Both the position numbers and the translations under genes were made by a program. From Pseudomonadota bacterium (GTDB lineage: Bacteria; Myxococcota_A; Polyangia; Polyangiales; Polyangiaceae): 14,353 nt of DNA. The stretch spans positions 1 through 14,353 of the forward strand of contig JAFAER010000026.1 of assembly GCA_023423895.1 (NCBI GenBank), read 5' to 3'. The notes under the pieces were generated by a model that was not told the DNA's origin, did not search any database, and worked only from the letters and a program-made list of their open reading frames with translations. Position 1 is the first letter of the stretch, and every line of letters starts with the position of its first letter. Positions 13,560 to 14,353 of the stretch are shown here, in pieces.

Positions 13560-13887
13560 GCGCGCGCAGCCTGCAGCCGCGGCCGCCGTTGCGCGGCGCG
13601 CGCGTTCGGGGCCCGGCGCTTGGATGTTTGCGGAGTCGCGCTTCAGACGCCGCCTTCCGTCCGCCATTCGCGCTCCGCACCGGCGCCATATCTGCCACCT
13701 GCATGGGGGCGGCGGCGCGCACGGTCAAGAACGCTGGAGGTGCGCAGCTATCGTCGGCCTTCGGCGTTCGACCACGACATCGGCCGGCGGTTTCGCGGCG
13801 ACGGTCCCTCAGACAGTCCGACGACGACGACTGCTCGTTGCGACCGCTCATGCCCACGAGCGATACGCGCGCGGGCGAGCACGACCC
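13560..13887. other. 328-base gene-free region between the motif array and the transposase-like gene
   Basis: No supported gene; overlapping plus-strand frames running through here and across the transposase-like gene are low-complexity artefacts. A trace of the 23-bp motif (GGATGTTTGCGG near 13622) may be a decayed copy, but this is marginal. Confidence 0.4.
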
Positions 13888-14353
13888 CTACGCCGATATC
13901 CGGGTGCGCCGTGTCCGCTTCGTTCCAGTTACTCCACTCGAGGCCCGAGCGTTCGCCGATGGTGAGCAGCCTTTGCACCGGAGACCGAGGAGCCTGAGCC
14001 GATACGTACCTTCCGGGAACTCGACTTTTCGGTCACCGCTTCGAAGACGGACGCGCATCTTCTCGTGGTCCACGCGGAACTGCTTCAGGCGAACACGCTC
14101 GGCCTTCATGCGCTCCTTGTCCTTGCACGCGAGATGGGGACGCAGGCGCCAGCGTGGTGCTTCGGTACTAGGTCTGCCGAATGGGTCGGTCTTCAACAGT
14201 CGGCTGGGTCCGAGAACGTCGGCGCAGCGGCCCTTCTTCTTGTTGGCCCTGCGATCCTCGGCGAATCCGGCCTGGCGCTTCTTCACTTCCTTGCGCACCC
14301 GACCGATCCAGTCGCTGTAGCTCTCGCCGCGCAGGCCGCGCGGAGCGACCGCC
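13888..14353 (-). CDS. Probable IS200-like/RAYT-type transposase, C-terminal part (5' end outside window)
   Basis: The frame is open from the right edge to TAG at 13890-13888, 154 full codons. The upstream codons (A-V-A-P-R-G-L-R-G-E-S-Y-S-D-W-I-G-R) show that the GTG at 14298 is not the true start. The visible part is basic: a helical K/R-rich stretch (E-V-K-K-R-Q-A-G-F-A-E-D-R-R), L-G-P-S-R-L-L, a Pro/Arg-rich segment (A-P-R-W-R-L-R-P-H-L-A), another helix (R-L-K-Q-F-R-V-D-H-E-K) and V-E-F-P-E-G-T-Y-R-L-R-L-L-G-L-R-C. From memory, the order P-R-G-L-R-G-x-S-Y, then F-P-x-G-T-Y-x-L-R near the end, resembles the C-terminal region of proteins annotated as Y1/IS200-like or REP-associated tyrosine transposases in myxobacteria. 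The catalytic HUH and Tyr motifs would lie outside the window, so I cannot confirm activity. Confidence 0.5.
   Translation of the reverse strand, partial: AVAPRGLRGESYSDWIGRVRKEVKKRQAGFAEDRRANKKKGRCADVLGPSRLLKTDPFGRPSTEAPRWRLRPHLACKDKERMKAERVRLKQFRVDHEKMRVRLRSGDRKVEFPEGTYRLRLLGLRCKGCSPSANARASSGVTGTKRTRRTRISA

Noticed and set aside
13478..14320. 280-codon plus-strand frame through the motif array and transposase-like gene
   Set aside because: Low-complexity Arg/Ser/Pro product without a domain. It is antisense to the more convincing transposase-like frame and starts inside a repeat.
1..14353. tRNA, rRNA or riboswitch genes
   Set aside because: I read the intergenic regions for a T-arm, CCA ends or known aptamer cores and saw none. 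A covariance-model search was not possible here.

Overview
The base composition (very GC-rich, strong G/C third-position bias), the many exported lipoproteins with low-complexity linkers, a eukaryotic-type Ser/Thr kinase, a serpin and a Tat-exported hydrolase together suggest a myxobacterium or close relative (Myxococcota, probably the Polyangia side). This is inferred from style and gene content; no rRNA or marker gene fixes the taxonomy.

Left part (1-3256, all minus strand): three consecutive cysteine-rich, apparently secreted lipoproteins of unknown function. The outer two are tandem paralogues. One is cut by the left edge and one is complete (428 aa). They are nearly identical over long blocks but diverge in the central C-x-G-x-C repeat core, where every cysteine is kept. 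Between them sits a small unrelated protein with 16 cysteines after the signal peptide. A gene-free stretch (3257-3926) follows.

Centre (3927-8619): on the minus strand, a class I PLP aminotransferase (aspartate/prephenate type) lies downstream of a cation diffusion facilitator metal transporter. A heptanucleotide tandem repeat sits between them. Divergent from the transporter is a probable plus-strand operon: a lipoprotein serpin (protease inhibitor) followed 35 nt later by a Tat-exported dienelactone-hydrolase-family enzyme. Both products should act outside the cytoplasm.

Right-centre (8620-13338): an intergenic tandem repeat array separates the hydrolase from a convergent pair, tatA and upstream of it a six-helix membrane protein with LptF/LptG-like layout. 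Plus-strand genes follow for an exported glycine/proline-rich protein of unknown function and a cytosolic Ser/Thr protein kinase with a long C-terminal coiled coil.

Right edge (13339-14353): three copies of a 23-bp motif separated by GC-rich spacers, one of which is a 21-bp palindrome. They lie downstream of a minus-strand gene cut by the right edge, whose C-terminal part resembles IS200-like/REP-associated (RAYT-type) transposases. A GTAG tetranucleotide at the foot of the hairpin makes a REP/RAYT relationship worth testing.

The best leads are the mosaic-duplicated Cys-rich lipoprotein locus, the possible REP-like/transposase pairing, the repeat array at 8643-8818 and the serpin lipoprotein operon. 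None is a proven new system.
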